From an uncultured Clostridia bacterium (lineage in GTDB: Bacteria > Bacillota > Clostridia > Christensenellales > Aristaeellaceae), in NCBI GenBank assembly GCA_934615145.1, contig CAKTTM010000083.1, forward strand, positions 1 to 7,750: a stretch of DNA of 7,750 nt. Direction: 5' to 3'. The notes under the pieces were generated by a model. It searched no databases. It saw nothing but the letters and a program-made list of their open reading frames with translations, and was not told the DNA's origin. The position numbers and the translations under genes were made by a program. This document shows positions 6,583-7,750 of the stretch, piece after piece (position 1 is the stretch's first letter; the number at the start of each line of letters is the position of its first letter).

Positions 6583-7293
6583 ATGAAGCTCAAGACCAAG
6601 CTGGATCGCGACAGCCTGCGCAATCACCTGCAGTACAACCTGTGGAAGTACCTGCTGGCGCTTGCGCTGTCCATATTTGTGTGGGATTTCGTCTACGCCT
6701 ACACCGCCTACCGACCGCCGCAGGACAAGCGCATCGACATCTATATCCAAAGCGCCACCACCACACAGGAGGCCACCAACGCCTACTTTGACGCCATCCG
6801 CGAGAAGGCTGTGCCGGATATGGAGCTGGTCAGCAGCGTGCTGCTGATGGGCACCACGCAGACGGATGTTTACGCCGCCCAGCAGCTGACCACCTACATC
6901 ATGGCCAGCGAGGGCGATCTTTACTTCCTGACCGGCGCTGACTTCAAGCGCTTCGCCTCTCAAGGTGTCTTTGTGGAGCTGGAACCCTTTACGCAGGATG
7001 GCCAGCTTGACGCCCAGGGGCTGGACCTGAGAAGCGGCTATGTTGCCATGCAGGAATATGACGCCGATACCGAGAGCATGGTGCAGGTGTCCACGCAGCG
7101 GCTATACGGTATCCCTGCCCACGAACTCTACGGCTTCATGACGGAACTTGGCATCGACAATCGGGATCTCTATCTGTGTATGACGGTGTTTAACCAAAAT
7201 GATGATAATGTGCTAAAGTTCTTGAATGAACTCATTCAGACGACACGGGCGCCCAGACCAGCCTTTCTAGATGCTCCAGGAGGGGCCCAGTGA
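6583..7293 (+). CDS. Uncharacterised single-pass membrane protein with a possible binding-protein-like extracytoplasmic domain
   Basis: I do not recognise a named family. The product is 236 residues. A basic N-terminus (MKLKTKLDRDSLRNHLQ) precedes one hydrophobic segment at about 20-42 (LWKYLLALALSIFVWDFVYA). No lipobox or clear cleavage site is seen, so this is probably an uncleaved anchor with the remaining ~190 residues outside the cell. That part has mixed helix/strand character. GDLYFLTGADFKRFASQGVFVELEPF (two halves at 111-128 and 129-136) and LYGIPAH (174-180) recall segments of extracellular solute-binding proteins, where a ligand-lobe strand and a YGIP motif are common; it is only about half the size of such proteins. 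Start ATG 6583 has AAGGG (6573-6577) 5 nt upstream, 1 nt after the lysS stop. Its own stop shares one base with the start of the HAD gene, so the two are probably translationally coupled. The role is unknown. Confidence 0.8.
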   Translation: MKLKTKLDRDSLRNHLQYNLWKYLLALALSIFVWDFVYAYTAYRPPQDKRIDIYIQSATTTQEATNAYFDAIREKAVPDMELVSSVLLMGTTQTDVYAAQQLTTYIMASEGDLYFLTGADFKRFASQGVFVELEPFTQDGQLDAQGLDLRSGYVAMQEYDADTESMVQVSTQRLYGIPAHELYGFMTELGIDNRDLYLCMTVFNQNDDNVLKFLNELIQTTRAPRPAFLDAPGGAQ

Positions 7294-7750
7294 TGCGCTA
7301 TCAGGCGGTGGTCTTTGATCTGGACGGCACGCTGACGGACTCGGCGCCCGGCATCATGGCCTGCACGCGCTATGCGCTGGCGCAGATGGGCCGCCCCATC
7401 CCGGACGACAGTGTGCTGCGCAAATTCCTGGGCCCGCCGCTGGCCGACTCCTTCATGCAGTATTGCGGTATGAGCAAAGAAGAGGCCATCCAAGCGACTG
7501 AACATTACCGCGTGCGCTACCATGAGGTGGGTTGGCTGGAAAATCAGCCCTATCCTGGCGTCAGGCAGCTGCTAAAGACCCTGAAGGCAGCGGGCCTGCG
7601 GCTTAGCATCGCCACTGGCAAGCCACAGGAGCCCAGCGAAAAGATACTGGATCACTTTGAGCTGAGCCGATACTTTGATAAGATCGTGGGGCCAGACCAT
7701 AGTGACTATCATGCGCGCAAGCGCGATCTGATTCTGCGCTCCCTGGACGG
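7293..7750 (+). CDS. HAD-family hydrolase, phosphoglycolate phosphatase-like (3' truncated)
   Basis: This is the N-terminal part (152 complete residues) of a haloacid dehalogenase superfamily phosphatase of subfamily IA; the frame is still open at the window end. Motif I is VVFDLDGTLTDS (Asp9 nucleophile, Asp11 acid/base). A helical cap region follows (about 16-85, with KFLGPPLADSFMQY and YRVRYHEVGWLENQPYPGV). Motif II is LSIATGKP (Thr108). Lys143 in HARKRDL could be the motif III lysine. Motif IV, with its acidic metal ligands, lies beyond the window. The family hydrolyses small phosphate esters such as phosphoglycolate, nucleotides or pyrophosphate; the substrate cannot be told from this sequence. 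ATG 7293 overlaps the preceding stop by one base (TGATG) and has AGGAGG at 7278-7283, 9 nt upstream. Confidence 0.92.
   Translation, partial: MRYQAVVFDLDGTLTDSAPGIMACTRYALAQMGRPIPDDSVLRKFLGPPLADSFMQYCGMSKEEAIQATEHYRVRYHEVGWLENQPYPGVRQLLKTLKAAGLRLSIATGKPQEPSEKILDHFELSRYFDKIVGPDHSDYHARKRDLILRSLD

Noticed and set aside
5601..6623. A 340-codon open frame antisense to lysS
   Set aside because: It is a mirror of a strongly coding G+C-rich gene; its composition (His, Leu, Val, Ala-rich) follows from the opposite strand, and it has no recognisable family feature.

Overview
The window looks like a chromosomal housekeeping segment of a G+C-rich (near 60 % by eye, not counted) low-complexity-envelope Firmicute, most likely an anaerobic clostridial lineage. 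The grounds are the smc-ftsY pair, the greA-lysS pair, strong AAGGAGG-type ribosome binding sites, and a lipoprotein with a Pro/Thr-rich linker and repeated peptidoglycan-binding modules. The lineage is an inference from gene content and protein style; no rRNA or other decisive marker is present.

Layout. (1) 1-1691, plus strand: the C-terminal part of the chromosome-condensation ATPase SMC, cut by the window start. (2) 1711-2607, plus strand: ftsY, the signal-recognition-particle receptor, 19 nt after smc and clearly in the same operon. (3) 2617-2677: a long inverted repeat that works as a bidirectional terminator between ftsY and the convergent gene. (4) 2689-4140, minus strand: a secreted lipoprotein with four peptidoglycan-binding repeats and no visible catalytic domain. 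(5) 4141-4554: a 414-nt divergent intergenic region. It holds a near-consensus promoter for the greA operon, whose -10 box sits inside a perfect 7+7 bp dyad, a leader hairpin, and a weaker promoter facing the lipoprotein gene. (6) 4555-7750, plus strand: a tightly packed operon of greA (transcript cleavage factor), lysS (lysyl-tRNA synthetase), an uncharacterised single-pass membrane protein, and a HAD-family phosphatase cut by the window end. Spacings are 23 nt, 1 nt, and a 1-nt stop/start overlap.

How the genes work together. The left operon serves chromosome segregation and co-translational membrane targeting. The right operon serves transcription elongation and translation, with two unassigned passengers that are probably translationally coupled. 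The lipoprotein gene is a separate envelope unit between two operons, with its own promoter and a shared terminator.

I see no mobile element, CRISPR array, tRNA or rRNA, and no recognisable undescribed multi-gene system. The items most worth a second look are the dyad over the greA promoter, the greA leader hairpin, and the membrane protein/HAD pair behind lysS.
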